This document shows positions 14,739 through 22,424 of a stretch of 64,000 bases of DNA, one piece after another. Source of the stretch: JANMDU01 sp043777675 (GTDB lineage Bacteria; Pseudomonadota; Gammaproteobacteria; Burkholderiales; Burkholderiaceae_C). Position 1 is the first letter of the stretch, and each line of letters begins with the position of its first letter. The notes below the pieces were generated by a model that was not told the origin of the DNA, did no database searches, and worked only from the letters and a program-made list of their open reading frames with translations. The stretch is taken from NCBI GenBank assembly GCA_043777675.1, contig JAYWHR010000065.1, positions 1-64,000 of the forward strand, given 5' to 3'. Made by a program: the position numbers and the translations under genes.

Positions 14739-15800
14739 ATGTCTAAAATTCTCGTTACTGGCGGTGCCGGCTTTATTGGCTCAAATTTCGTGATTGATTG
14801 GCTTACCAATAAAGAGCACGCTGCGGTCAACGTTGATGCCCTGACTTACGCCGGAAACTTAGAGAATCTGAGCAGTCTTGAGAAAAATGCCGCGCATACC
14901 TTCGTTAAAGCCGATATCGCAGATTCAACGCGTATCGCGGAGCTTCTGGCTCAGCATCAGCCCAGTGCCGTGGTGCATTTTGCGGCTGAAAGCCATGTAG
15001 ATCGCTCCATTCATGGGCCAGAGGCCTTCATTCAAACCAATATTGTTGGCACATTTCGCTTGCTTGAAGCCGTTCGCACCTATTGGGCAGGCTTGGCCGC
15101 TGATCAAAAAGCCGCATTCCGCTATCTTCACGTCTCGACTGACGAAGTCTATGGCTCACTCAGCGCTGGCGCGCCAGCGTTTACCGAAACGCACACCTAC
15201 GAGCCCAACAGCCCCTACAGCGCCAGCAAAGCGGCCAGCGACCATCTCGTGCGCGCCTACCACCACACCTATGGCTTGCCCACGCTCACCACCAATTGCT
15301 CCAACAATTACGGCCCCTACCATTTCCCCGAAAAGCTCATCCCCCTGATGATCGTCAACGCTTTAGCCGGCAAAAATTTGCCTGTGTATGGCGATGGCAT
15401 GCAAATCCGCGATTGGCTTTATGTCAAAGACCATTGCAGCGCCATCCGCCGCGTGCTCGAAGCGGGCAAAGTTGGCGAGGTGTACAACATCGGCGGCTGG
15501 AATGAAAAGACCAATATCGAGATCGTCAAAACCATCTGCGCCCTGCTCGATGAATTGCGCCCCCGTGCAGACGGAAAAAGCTACACCAGCCAAATCACCT
15601 ATGTGCAAGATCGCCCCGGCCACGATCGCCGCTACGCCATCGATGCGAGCAAAATCCACAATGAGCTCGGCTGGAAACCTCAAGAGACTTTCGACAGCGG
15701 CATCCGCAAAACCGTGCAGTGGTATCTGGATCATCCGCAATGGGTTGCCAATGTGCAGAGCGGCAGCTACCGCGATTGGGTAGAAAAGCAATATGCTTAA
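14739..15800 (+). CDS. rfbB: dTDP-glucose 4,6-dehydratase
   Basis: RfbB (RmlB) converts dTDP-glucose to dTDP-4-keto-6-deoxyglucose, the second step toward dTDP-L-rhamnose. The 353-aa length is typical. Visible are the NAD-binding GGAGFIGSNF (7-16), AESHVDRSI, the catalytic STDEVYG, YSASKAASDHLV (YxxxK) and the NNYGPYHFPEKLIPL block. It is the first gene of the rfbB-rfbA-rfbC run; normally rfbD and rfbA follow directly, but here a Uma2 gene and an MNT/HEPN pair intervene. Confidence 0.97.
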   Translation: MSKILVTGGAGFIGSNFVIDWLTNKEHAAVNVDALTYAGNLENLSSLEKNAAHTFVKADIADSTRIAELLAQHQPSAVVHFAAESHVDRSIHGPEAFIQTNIVGTFRLLEAVRTYWAGLAADQKAAFRYLHVSTDEVYGSLSAGAPAFTETHTYEPNSPYSASKAASDHLVRAYHHTYGLPTLTTNCSNNYGPYHFPEKLIPLMIVNALAGKNLPVYGDGMQIRDWLYVKDHCSAIRRVLEAGKVGEVYNIGGWNEKTNIEIVKTICALLDELRPRADGKSYTSQITYVQDRPGHDRRYAIDASKIHNELGWKPQETFDSGIRKTVQWYLDHPQWVANVQSGSYRDWVEKQYA

Positions 15801-15826
15801 AATAGTGCTAGCCATAGGAGCACATC

Positions 15827-16381
15827 ATGGGTGAAGCACTTGCCAAACAAACTGCAGTCGAATACCTTGCGTGGGAGCCCAAGCAAGAAGAACGGCATAT
15901 TTATGTGCGCGGCGAGATTTTTGCTATATCAGGCGGTACGTTTGAGCACAATGAAATAGCGCTGAATTTAGCGGTTGCGCTTAAATCTCATCTCAAAGGC
16001 GCGCCCTGTAAGGTTGGTATCAACGATATGCGAGTGGCCGTTGAAAAAGCTGATTGTTATTTTTACCCTGATGTGTTTGTGACCTGCGCCACGCGCGACA
16101 CACAAGATCCAAAAATCACCGAAGTCTATGAAGCGAAGCTTATCGCTGAAGTCCTCTCTGAGAGCACGGCATCGTATGACAGGGGTGCAAAGTTTGCAGA
16201 CTATCGCCAGCTCAGCAGCTTAGAAGAATATGTCCTGATTGACCCTGATGCACGCACCGTTGAAGTCTTCCGAAAAAATGCTTCTCATATTTGGGAGTTG
16301 CATCCCAGCAATGCTGCCTCTCCGTCCGTTTCGCTCAATAGCGTGGGCTGGCAGGGCAATTTGGCCGATTTCTTCGGCTAA
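15827..16381 (+). CDS. Uma2-family putative endonuclease
   Basis: The 184-aa protein fits the Uma2 (DUF820) family of PD-(D/E)XK-fold nucleases: an N-terminal YLAWEPKQEERHIYVRGEIF segment, then DCYFYPDVFVTC (catalytic Asp), EAKLIAEVLSEST (E-x-K like) and DYRQLSSLEEYVLIDP. An AGGAG ribosome-binding site precedes the ATG. Family members are widespread accessory genes of unknown biology, often in multiple copies. A truncated second Uma2 N-terminus lies right after it (16408-16491). Confidence 0.88.
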   Translation: MGEALAKQTAVEYLAWEPKQEERHIYVRGEIFAISGGTFEHNEIALNLAVALKSHLKGAPCKVGINDMRVAVEKADCYFYPDVFVTCATRDTQDPKITEVYEAKLIAEVLSESTASYDRGAKFADYRQLSSLEEYVLIDPDARTVEVFRKNASHIWELHPSNAASPSVSLNSVGWQGNLADFFG

Positions 16382-16407
16382 CAGTAAGCAACTACAGGGA
16401 CCTCAAT

Positions 16408-16491
16408 ATGCAATGGAGTGAAGTCATCGCCAACCCGTTTTTGCAAACCCGAGTGACATGCATGCAATATTTTGCCCGGCTCAAATATTAA
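16408..16491 (+). pseudogene. remnant of a second Uma2-family gene (N-terminal fragment)
   Basis: A 27-codon frame reads MQWSEVIANPFLQTR and stops soon after. This matches the typical first residues of other Uma2-family proteins (M.W.EV...P.LQ), not the N-terminus of the complete Uma2 gene just upstream. It is therefore best explained as a decayed paralogue. The identification rests on recall of the family N-terminus. Confidence 0.5.
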
Positions 16492-16499
16492 TTCGCATC

Positions 16500-16799
16500 A
16501 TGCGCCTTCAACCCAAGCAAATTGAGATCATCAAACTGCACACCCTAGATATCTTCGGCCCGCAGGCTGTTGTGCGCTTGTTTGGTTCGAGGCTTGATGA
16601 TGCTGCGCTTGGTGGCGATGTCGATTTACACATTGATAGCCCCGTTCCACTAGGCTCCCCAGCGTTAGCCATCAGCCGGATGGGTGCAGCCTGTTCGCGC
16701 GCGATGTGGGGGCGTAAAGTTGATGTGTTGCTCAGTGCCCCAGGCCTGACTGAGCTGCCCATTCATCGCGTCGCGAAAACACAAGGAATTGTCTTGTGA
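16500..16799 (+). CDS. MNT-type nucleotidyltransferase antitoxin (MntA-like)
   Basis: The 99-aa protein has the minimal nucleotidyltransferase motif G-S-x9-D-x-D (G29, S30, D40, D42 in RLFGSRLDDAALGGDVDLHI). Such small enzymes neutralise a HEPN-type toxin by AMPylating it or by binding. The HEPN partner is encoded immediately downstream with a 4-nt GTGA overlap. A longer frame from 16458 exists, but the ATG at 16500 gives the normal family start MRLQPKQIEII. It sits between rfbB and rfbA. Confidence 0.85.
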   Translation: MRLQPKQIEIIKLHTLDIFGPQAVVRLFGSRLDDAALGGDVDLHIDSPVPLGSPALAISRMGAACSRAMWGRKVDVLLSAPGLTELPIHRVAKTQGIVL

Positions 16800-17290
16800 A
16801 ACGTATCGATCATGAGCGCTTGGCATTTTTGTGCACCGTCGTGCGCAAAGAAATTACTCTTCTAATGCAAAGCATTCAAGAGTTGCAGCCCGCTTACGCC
16901 AGCAAAAGTGATGCAGAAATCACTGTGCTTCTTTCTACAAATCAGCGGATCAACGAAGTGATTGAGCTTTTCGCGGGGCGCTTTAGCCGTTTGCAAGACA
17001 CTGTGGGCGACAAGTTGCTTGAACAACTCATGCGCGCACTCAGCGAGCCACCCCTTGCGCAACTTGCCAAGCTAGATCGCGCTGAGGCACTGGGCTGGCT
17101 GTCTAGCGCTAATTTATGGCTTGAAACGCGCCAATTGCGCAATCTTCTTCTGCACGAATACATCGAAGCGCCAGAGTTGCTGGTAGCGTCCGTCCGCACT
17201 GCGCTTGATCGCTGCAGTTTGCTTCTGGATACGGCAGAGCGCCTTATTGCTGAAGTCAACAAAATAACACCTCAAAATTCTTCATCATGA
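16796..17290 (+). CDS. HEPN-domain toxin (HepT-like), partner of the upstream MNT gene
   Basis: The 164-aa, mostly helical protein ends with the catalytic HEPN RNase motif R-x4-H-x-Y (R115, H120, Y122 in RNLLLHEY). With the MNT antitoxin it forms a type VII-like MNT/HEPN toxin-antitoxin pair. It starts with GTG inside the MNT stop codon and ends in an ATGA overlap with rfbA, so the pair is translationally coupled into the dTDP-sugar operon. Confidence 0.83.
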   Translation: MKRIDHERLAFLCTVVRKEITLLMQSIQELQPAYASKSDAEITVLLSTNQRINEVIELFAGRFSRLQDTVGDKLLEQLMRALSEPPLAQLAKLDRAEALGWLSSANLWLETRQLRNLLLHEYIEAPELLVASVRTALDRCSLLLDTAERLIAEVNKITPQNSSS

Positions 17291-18162
17291 CCACCCAACG
17301 CAAAGGCATCATCCTCGCCGGCGGCTCCGGCACGCGCCTGCACCCTGCCACGCTCGCCATCAGCAAGCAATTGCTTCCCGTGTACGACAAGCCCATGGTG
17401 TATTACCCACTCAGCACCCTCATGCTCGCTGGCATACGCGATATTCTCGTCATCAGCACACCGCACGACACGCCGCTGTATCAAAAGCTTCTGGGCGACG
17501 GCAGCCAATGGGGCATTAGCTTGCAATACGCCATTCAGCCAAGCCCTGATGGCCTAGCTCAAGCCTTCATCATCGGCGATAAATTTCTCGGCAATTCTCC
17601 CAGCGCTCTCGTGCTAGGAGACAACATCTTCTACGGCCATGATTTTCAGCAGCTTCTTGGTGCCGCAGATCAGCAAAGTCAAGGTGCCACAGTTTTCGCT
17701 TATCACGTCAAAGACCCCGAGCGCTATGGCGTGGTTGCCTTTGATGCGGCAGGCAAAGCCAACAGCATCGAAGAGAAACCAAAAGCGCCAAAAAGCAACT
17801 ATGCTGTAACAGGCCTGTATTTTTATGACAATCAAGTCTCGGCAATCGCTAAAGAAGTCAAGCCCAGCGCTCGCGGCGAGCTAGAAATCACATCCGTCAA
17901 CGATGCCTATCTGCAAAGGGATCAACTCAACGTGCAGATCATGCAGCGCGGCTACGCATGGCTTGACACAGGCACACACGAAAGCTTACTAGAGGCCAGC
18001 CAATTCATTGCTACCATTGAGCATCGGCAAGGCTTGAAAGTCTGCTGCCCAGAGGAGATTGCCTACAGATCCAGCTGGATTAACGCAGCGCAGCTCGAAG
18101 TCTTGGCCGCACCCTTGGCCAAGAATGCATATGGCCAGTATTTGCGTGGCCTGCTTAACTGA
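17287..18162 (+). CDS. rfbA: glucose-1-phosphate thymidylyltransferase
   Basis: RfbA (RmlA) makes dTDP-glucose from glucose-1-phosphate and dTTP, the first step of the dTDP-rhamnose route. The 291-aa protein shows GIILAGGSGTRLHPAT (nucleotide binding, about 7-22), KPMVYYPLSTLMLAGI, PDGLAQAFIIG, the metal-binding LGDNIFYGHD and the EEKP sugar-binding block. The start ATG overlaps the upstream HEPN stop codon. It is followed after about 35 bp by a DUF4160 gene, not by rfbC. Confidence 0.97.
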   Translation: MTTQRKGIILAGGSGTRLHPATLAISKQLLPVYDKPMVYYPLSTLMLAGIRDILVISTPHDTPLYQKLLGDGSQWGISLQYAIQPSPDGLAQAFIIGDKFLGNSPSALVLGDNIFYGHDFQQLLGAADQQSQGATVFAYHVKDPERYGVVAFDAAGKANSIEEKPKAPKSNYAVTGLYFYDNQVSAIAKEVKPSARGELEITSVNDAYLQRDQLNVQIMQRGYAWLDTGTHESLLEASQFIATIEHRQGLKVCCPEEIAYRSSWINAAQLEVLAAPLAKNAYGQYLRGLLN

Positions 18163-18196
18163 TCCCAGTCAACGCTGCTAAATTAGGAGTCAAGCT

Positions 18197-18466
18197 GTGC
18201 CAGCCATCAGTATGTTTTACGGTATCGTCATTTATATGTACTTTTTTGATAATGATCGACACCATATGCCCCACATCCATGCCAAGTATCAAGATTTCAA
18301 AGCAATCTTTTCCATAGACGATGGAGCTTTGCTCGGTGGAAATCTCCCGCCTGCAAAAAATCGCTTGGTACAAGCATGGATAGAGATTCGCAGAGAAGAG
18401 CTGGTAGCCGATTGGAGTCTGGCGGTAGAAGGGCAAGCTCCGCTTTCGATTGATCCGCTGCGCTGA
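18197..18466 (+). CDS. DUF4160 family small protein
   Basis: The 89-aa protein carries the conserved DUF4160 block FFDNDRHHMPHIHAKY and IDDGALLGG..P. Members are nearly always encoded next to a DUF2442 gene, as here, and the pair is regarded as toxin-antitoxin-like without an established activity. The start is GTG with an AGGAG ribosome-binding site 7 nt upstream. It is part of the accessory run between rfbA and rfbC. Confidence 0.82.
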   Translation: MPAISMFYGIVIYMYFFDNDRHHMPHIHAKYQDFKAIFSIDDGALLGGNLPPAKNRLVQAWIEIRREELVADWSLAVEGQAPLSIDPLR

Positions 18467-18481
18467 AGCATAAGTTGCAAT

Positions 18482-18724
18482 ATGAACCACCTAGAAGAAG
18501 TCACAGCAGTATGTGCACTCAGCGGGCACCAACTGAAGTTAAAGTTTAAGTCCGGTGAAGACCGCTTGTTTGATTGCACTCCTTACCTCAACAAAGGCTT
18601 ATTCAAAGCGCTTCAAAACGAAGCTGTGTTTAATCAAGTCCGACTATGCTCTGGATCAATCGCATGGCCAGGCGGGCTCGATTTATCTCCAGAAACCTTG
18701 TTTGATCGTTCAATCCCATTTTAA
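18482..18724 (+). CDS. DUF2442 family small protein
   Basis: The 80-aa protein matches DUF2442 (LEEVTAVCALSGHQLKLKF, FDCTPYL, and the C-terminal GSIAWPGGLDLSPETLF). It follows the DUF4160 gene by 15 bp, the usual arrangement of this pair. Function is unknown. Confidence 0.82.
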   Translation: MNHLEEVTAVCALSGHQLKLKFKSGEDRLFDCTPYLNKGLFKALQNEAVFNQVRLCSGSIAWPGGLDLSPETLFDRSIPF

Positions 18725-18728
18725 AGCC

Positions 18729-19013
18729 ATGCGCATCACCCCCCAAGAACACATCGCCATCGTCCAAGCTGTCATAGCTCAGGATGCTGCTGCGCAGATT
18801 TTTCTGTATGGCTCGCGGGCAGATGATCAAGCCTTGGGCGGCGACATTGATCTACTGCTTCTGTCCCAAAAAATCAAATTCGACAACAAACTAGACATCT
18901 TGGTAAGCCTGCGCCACAGCCTAGGGGAGCGCAAAATTGATATTGCTGTGTATCCCGATGCGAGCAGGCCATTTGCGCAAGTTGCGCTTGAAACTGGTAT
19001 TCGGCTCAACTAA
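18729..19013 (+). CDS. MNT-type nucleotidyltransferase antitoxin, second pair
   Basis: The 94-aa protein has the motif G-S-x9-D-x-D (G28, S29, D39, D41 in LYGSRADDQALGGDIDLLLL). The frame extends upstream, but the ATG at 18729 follows the DUF2442 stop by 4 bp and gives the family-type start MRITPQEHIAIV. Its partner HEPN gene begins 2 bp after the stop. It is clearly different in sequence from the first MNT gene, so the two pairs look like independent arrivals and not a local duplication. Confidence 0.83.
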   Translation: MRITPQEHIAIVQAVIAQDAAAQIFLYGSRADDQALGGDIDLLLLSQKIKFDNKLDILVSLRHSLGERKIDIAVYPDASRPFAQVALETGIRLN

Positions 19014-19015
19014 TC

Positions 19016-19456
19016 ATGCAGGCCAAGCTCACCCTCTTAAAAGCTGAGTTGGCTAGCCTCGAGCTTGCAGCGCAACATCTGAGGTTCTCTATAGCGCGCT
19101 GTGATGGCTTTGCCAGTTGGCAGCCACCCACGCCAGAGCAGCTAGAGCGTTTAGAGTTTCTCTCTGCCAGATTTGCCAGGTTGGCTGACTTACTGATACA
19201 GCGCATTTTTCGCTTGATTGATGACATTGAGATCGTCGGCTCCAGCACTGTGCTTGACAGAATTTATCGTGCTGAAAAACGTGGCTGGTGCGTAGCCTCT
19301 GATCTGATCAGAATCAGAGAGCTTCGCAACACCATCGCCCATGAATACGCCAGCGAAGCTATGGCCGAAATGTATACAAGTATTGCAGCTTTTTCTGAAA
19401 TCCTATTGCAAGCCGCTCAGCAAACAATCAACGGCGCACAAGCGCACTTAAAATGA
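19016..19456 (+). CDS. HEPN-domain toxin, second MNT/HEPN pair
   Basis: The 146-aa helical protein carries R-x4-H-x-Y (R104, H109, Y111 in RNTIAHEY), the RNase motif of HEPN toxins. It is paired with the MNT gene 2 bp upstream and ends 7 bp before rfbC. Tight spacing puts it in the same transcription unit as the dTDP-sugar genes. Confidence 0.83.
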   Translation: MQAKLTLLKAELASLELAAQHLRFSIARCDGFASWQPPTPEQLERLEFLSARFARLADLLIQRIFRLIDDIEIVGSSTVLDRIYRAEKRGWCVASDLIRIRELRNTIAHEYASEAMAEMYTSIAAFSEILLQAAQQTINGAQAHLK

Positions 19457-19463
19457 TAAAACC

Positions 19464-20009
19464 ATGATTGTTACCCCAACATCCCTACCCGAAGTGCTCA
19501 TCCTCGAACCCAAAGTGTTCGGCGATGAGCGCGGCTTTTTCTACGAGAGCTTTAACGCAAAGGCATTCGAGCAAGCCACAGGTGTCAAGAAAACTTTTGT
19601 GCAAGACAACCATTCCAAATCAGCCAAAGGCGTATTACGCGGTCTGCATTATCAGATTGAACAACCTCAAGGCAAGCTAGTGAGAGTGACGCAGGGTGAA
19701 GTGTTTGATGTGGCGGTAGACATCCGCAAAAGCTCGCCAAATTTCGGCAAATGGGTGGGCGTGAATTTAAGCGCGGAAAATAAACGCCAGCTTTGGGTGC
19801 CAGAGGGGTTTGCGCATGGCTTCTATACTATTACCGAAAGCGCAGAGTTTCTCTATAAAACGACCAACTACTATGCGCCACAAGCAGAAAGGTGTATTGT
19901 TTGGAATGATGCGCAGATCGGGATTGATTGGCCTGTGATTGCTCAGCCCGCCGTATCTGCAAAAGATGCTTTCGGCCTAGTATTCACTGAAGCTGAAAAA
20001 TTCGATTGA
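19464..20009 (+). CDS. rfbC: dTDP-4-dehydrorhamnose 3,5-epimerase
   Basis: RfbC (RmlC) epimerises dTDP-4-keto-6-deoxyglucose at C3 and C5. The 181-aa cupin protein shows EPKVFGDERGFFYES, QDNHSKSAKGVLRGLHYQ (catalytic His), GEVFDVAVDIR, WVPEGFAHGF and the C-terminal WPV block. It is convergent with the epimerase gene at 20014, only 4 bp away. The fourth enzyme of the pathway, RfbD, is not in the window. Confidence 0.97.
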   Translation: MIVTPTSLPEVLILEPKVFGDERGFFYESFNAKAFEQATGVKKTFVQDNHSKSAKGVLRGLHYQIEQPQGKLVRVTQGEVFDVAVDIRKSSPNFGKWVGVNLSAENKRQLWVPEGFAHGFYTITESAEFLYKTTNYYAPQAERCIVWNDAQIGIDWPVIAQPAVSAKDAFGLVFTEAEKFD

Positions 20010-20013
20010 CGAA

Positions 20014-21009
20014 TCATTCCGTGTAAAACACCCCTTCGCCAGCATGATTTTCTAAAAACTCGTGTTTTACAGTTTGCTCAATGGCTCTTTCAAGCGGAAC
20101 GGGAGGCACAAAGCCTGTGCGTTCTAGCGCTGTGTTGTAAACAGAATTAGCACAAAACTTTTTGACGCGAATGGCGCTGATAGGAAATTGTTTGCCTGTG
20201 AGATTCGCCACCCCATCAAAACACTTGCCAATCATGTGGCCGACAGCGAAGGGCAGTCTAAAACGAATCGTCTCCGAGCGACCAAGCATGCGGTTCACGT
20301 TGGCAACCAAGCTATTCATCGTGAAATCTGGCTTGTCAATATAGTTAAAAATATGCAAACCTGGGCTAAAGCTCAAACTGTGCTCGATGAACGCTGTCAC
20401 ATTCTCCACATAAGCCATCGATTTTCTGTTCTCTCCATTACCCACCATCACAAATTTGCCCGAGGCGATTTGTTTAAGGAGGTTATATACGTTTCCACGA
20501 TTTTGTTCGCCAAAAACCACTGTGGGGCGAATGATCACCAGTGAACGTTCTGAAGGAGCTTCGGCCTGCCAAGCTTTAAAAATGAGCTCAGCTTCGCTTT
20601 TTGTGCGCCCATATTCGTTGAAGGGAGCAATCTTTCCTGATTCATCAGTTCCCAGCGGCGCAAATCCGTAAACCGCAACCGTGCTTGTGAAAACAATAGT
20701 CTTCACATTCTTTTCACGCGCAACAGTACAGATATTTCGTGCACCTTCAATGTTGACGTCGCTATAAAGGCTCAAAGGCCGGACATCATCTCGGTGCTCT
20801 GCAGCTAAGTTGATAATGACAGACGCTTCGGAAATCGTCGCTCTTAGCTGATCAGGGCGGGTTACATCGCCGAGCGCCACCAGTTCTGGATGAGCTTTAC
20901 TGGATGCCTTGTCGATGATTTTGACATTCAGCAAGTTGGTGAAGCTAAGTCGACGTACTAAACGAGTCCCAATGAAGCCGCTGCCACCAATCACATTTAC
21001 TGTTTGCAT
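20014..21009 (-). CDS. NAD-dependent epimerase/dehydratase, Gne/WbpV-like UDP-sugar 4-epimerase
   Basis: The 331-aa extended short-chain dehydrogenase has VIGGSGFIGTRLV (Rossmann, about 5-17), INLAAEH, a catalytic TSTVAVYG and YGRTKSEAE (YxxxK), and RPTVVFGEQNRGN. It resembles the epimerases that pair with WbpL/WecA-type initiating transferases to supply UDP-GalNAc/QuiNAc-type precursors; a WecA-like gene is at the far end of this cluster. The ATG at 21009 is preferred over one 7 codons upstream because MQTVNVIGG places the Rossmann strand normally. RfbD activity is not indicated. Confidence 0.8.
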   Translation of the reverse strand: MQTVNVIGGSGFIGTRLVRRLSFTNLLNVKIIDKASSKAHPELVALGDVTRPDQLRATISEASVIINLAAEHRDDVRPLSLYSDVNIEGARNICTVAREKNVKTIVFTSTVAVYGFAPLGTDESGKIAPFNEYGRTKSEAELIFKAWQAEAPSERSLVIIRPTVVFGEQNRGNVYNLLKQIASGKFVMVGNGENRKSMAYVENVTAFIEHSLSFSPGLHIFNYIDKPDFTMNSLVANVNRMLGRSETIRFRLPFAVGHMIGKCFDGVANLTGKQFPISAIRVKKFCANSVYNTALERTGFVPPVPLERAIEQTVKHEFLENHAGEGVFYTE

Positions 21010-21155
21010 TTGAATATCCCTTGAGTGCATGGAGTTCGCGTAAATAAGTTGCTTGTGTGATCATCGAAAAAAGGAAAGTTATGCCGCCAACACAGTAGCT
21101 CGCTTTTCTTCACGTCATATTTTATTTGTGGCAAGACAAAATCATGCTAGCACTT

Positions 21156-22418
21156 TTAATTTTTCTGAATTTTTTGGCTCGGATGCATGGCTGATGACCG
21201 CATTTTGTGAAAGAAAATACTGAATCTAGCCAGTTGCCCGGCTTCGGTATAGGATGCCTCGACGAGCCTTCGTGCGTTATCTCCGCGTGCTTCAATCGCA
21301 CAAAGGTCATCGATTGACCATTGGTTGATCAACTCGATTAGTTGGTTGGCCTCGCTCCAGTCGAATGCCCAGCCGATATCATGCGACTTGACGAGTCGAT
21401 ATATCTCACTGTCTTTCGGACCCAGAAACAGCATGGGCTTACCAGCGGCCAAGATGTTGTAGGTCTTCGACGGGACGCCAAGACCATACATGTCAGGTCC
21501 TAGGATCACGAGAGCAATGTCACACGCACCCAGTACCCGGCTTTGATGGGCTCGGGGATAAGCCCCCTTCAGGATGAATCTCTGTCGACCTTGCGTTGCC
21601 TCGCGCAGCGCTGTTGACAGAGCGCCGGAGCCACGGAACACGTACTGGATAACATCGTTTTGCGCGGCCGAGACAAGCGCTACGAATTCGAGCAGACCTT
21701 GGGCGCGACCGATGTTGCCCGCGTATTGAATGACAATCCGATCCGACAGGCCCATGCCCGGGATCATCGATTGGTCTCGGGGAATCCGTTCCACTAACGG
21801 GTGGTCTGCCCAGTTTTCGATGAGTGTGATCCTGTCGGCACTGGCGGGAACTTTTTTGGCGATCACTTCGGACATGTCCCGGCCAATGGTGATCACGGCG
21901 TCTGCCGAACCATATGCCCAGTCGAACACTCGGCGGATCAGCGGATATAGAAAGTGCTGGCGCCGAATGACACCAGCGGCCACCGCGTTCTCGGGAAATA
22001 CGTCGTGGACGAGGAATACCAGCTGGAATCGCCGAACCTGCCGGATCATCGCCAAAGCGACCAGCAGAGGTGCTGGGTTGGTAACTGCAAATACGGTGTC
22101 GGTGCGCCGGGATTTCAGGAGCGTTTTCCAGCCTAGGCCAATAGTCAGCATCAGCAAGCGAGCGAGCCGTGCCAGCAGTTTGTTTTTACTCAGCTTAGGT
22201 GCCCATGTCCGTACGATGCTGGCTTCATTAATCGGTGGTTTCTCCGCATTGTGGTGTGCTCGCCCTTCATAGGAGGCTGGGCCGGTCAGAACCAACAGCT
22301 CAAACTCACGCGTAAGCTCGCTAGCAATCTTTGTGAGAATGTGGGCCGTCGCCGACTCCTCCGGATAGAAGAGTTCTGAGACCAAGACAATACGTTGTCT
22401 GTTACACATATTAATCAT
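21156..22418 (-). CDS. WbuB-like glycosyltransferase, family 4
   Basis: The 420-aa GT-B transferase starts LVSELFYPEESATAHILTKI and carries LVFLVHDVFPENAVAAG, a nucleotide-sugar region VIQYAGNIGRAQGL and the C-terminal GVPSKTYNILAAGKPML motif. Proteins of this type (WbuB) add L-FucNAc. It comes directly after the three UDP-L-FucNAc synthesis genes (6-bp gap from wbjD), which supports that substrate. It is cytoplasmic and membrane-associated. The exact linkage cannot be read from sequence. Confidence 0.82.
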   Translation of the reverse strand: MINMCNRQRIVLVSELFYPEESATAHILTKIASELTREFELLVLTGPASYEGRAHHNAEKPPINEASIVRTWAPKLSKNKLLARLARLLMLTIGLGWKTLLKSRRTDTVFAVTNPAPLLVALAMIRQVRRFQLVFLVHDVFPENAVAAGVIRRQHFLYPLIRRVFDWAYGSADAVITIGRDMSEVIAKKVPASADRITLIENWADHPLVERIPRDQSMIPGMGLSDRIVIQYAGNIGRAQGLLEFVALVSAAQNDVIQYVFRGSGALSTALREATQGRQRFILKGAYPRAHQSRVLGACDIALVILGPDMYGLGVPSKTYNILAAGKPMLFLGPKDSEIYRLVKSHDIGWAFDWSEANQLIELINQWSIDDLCAIEARGDNARRLVEASYTEAGQLARFSIFFHKMRSSAMHPSQKIQKN

Positions 22419-22424
22419 CTAGGA

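Noticed and set aside
20014..21009. The epimerase gene as the missing rfbD
   Set aside because: Its motifs and length fit Gne/WbpV-type UDP-sugar epimerases; the RfbD-specific pattern was not seen.
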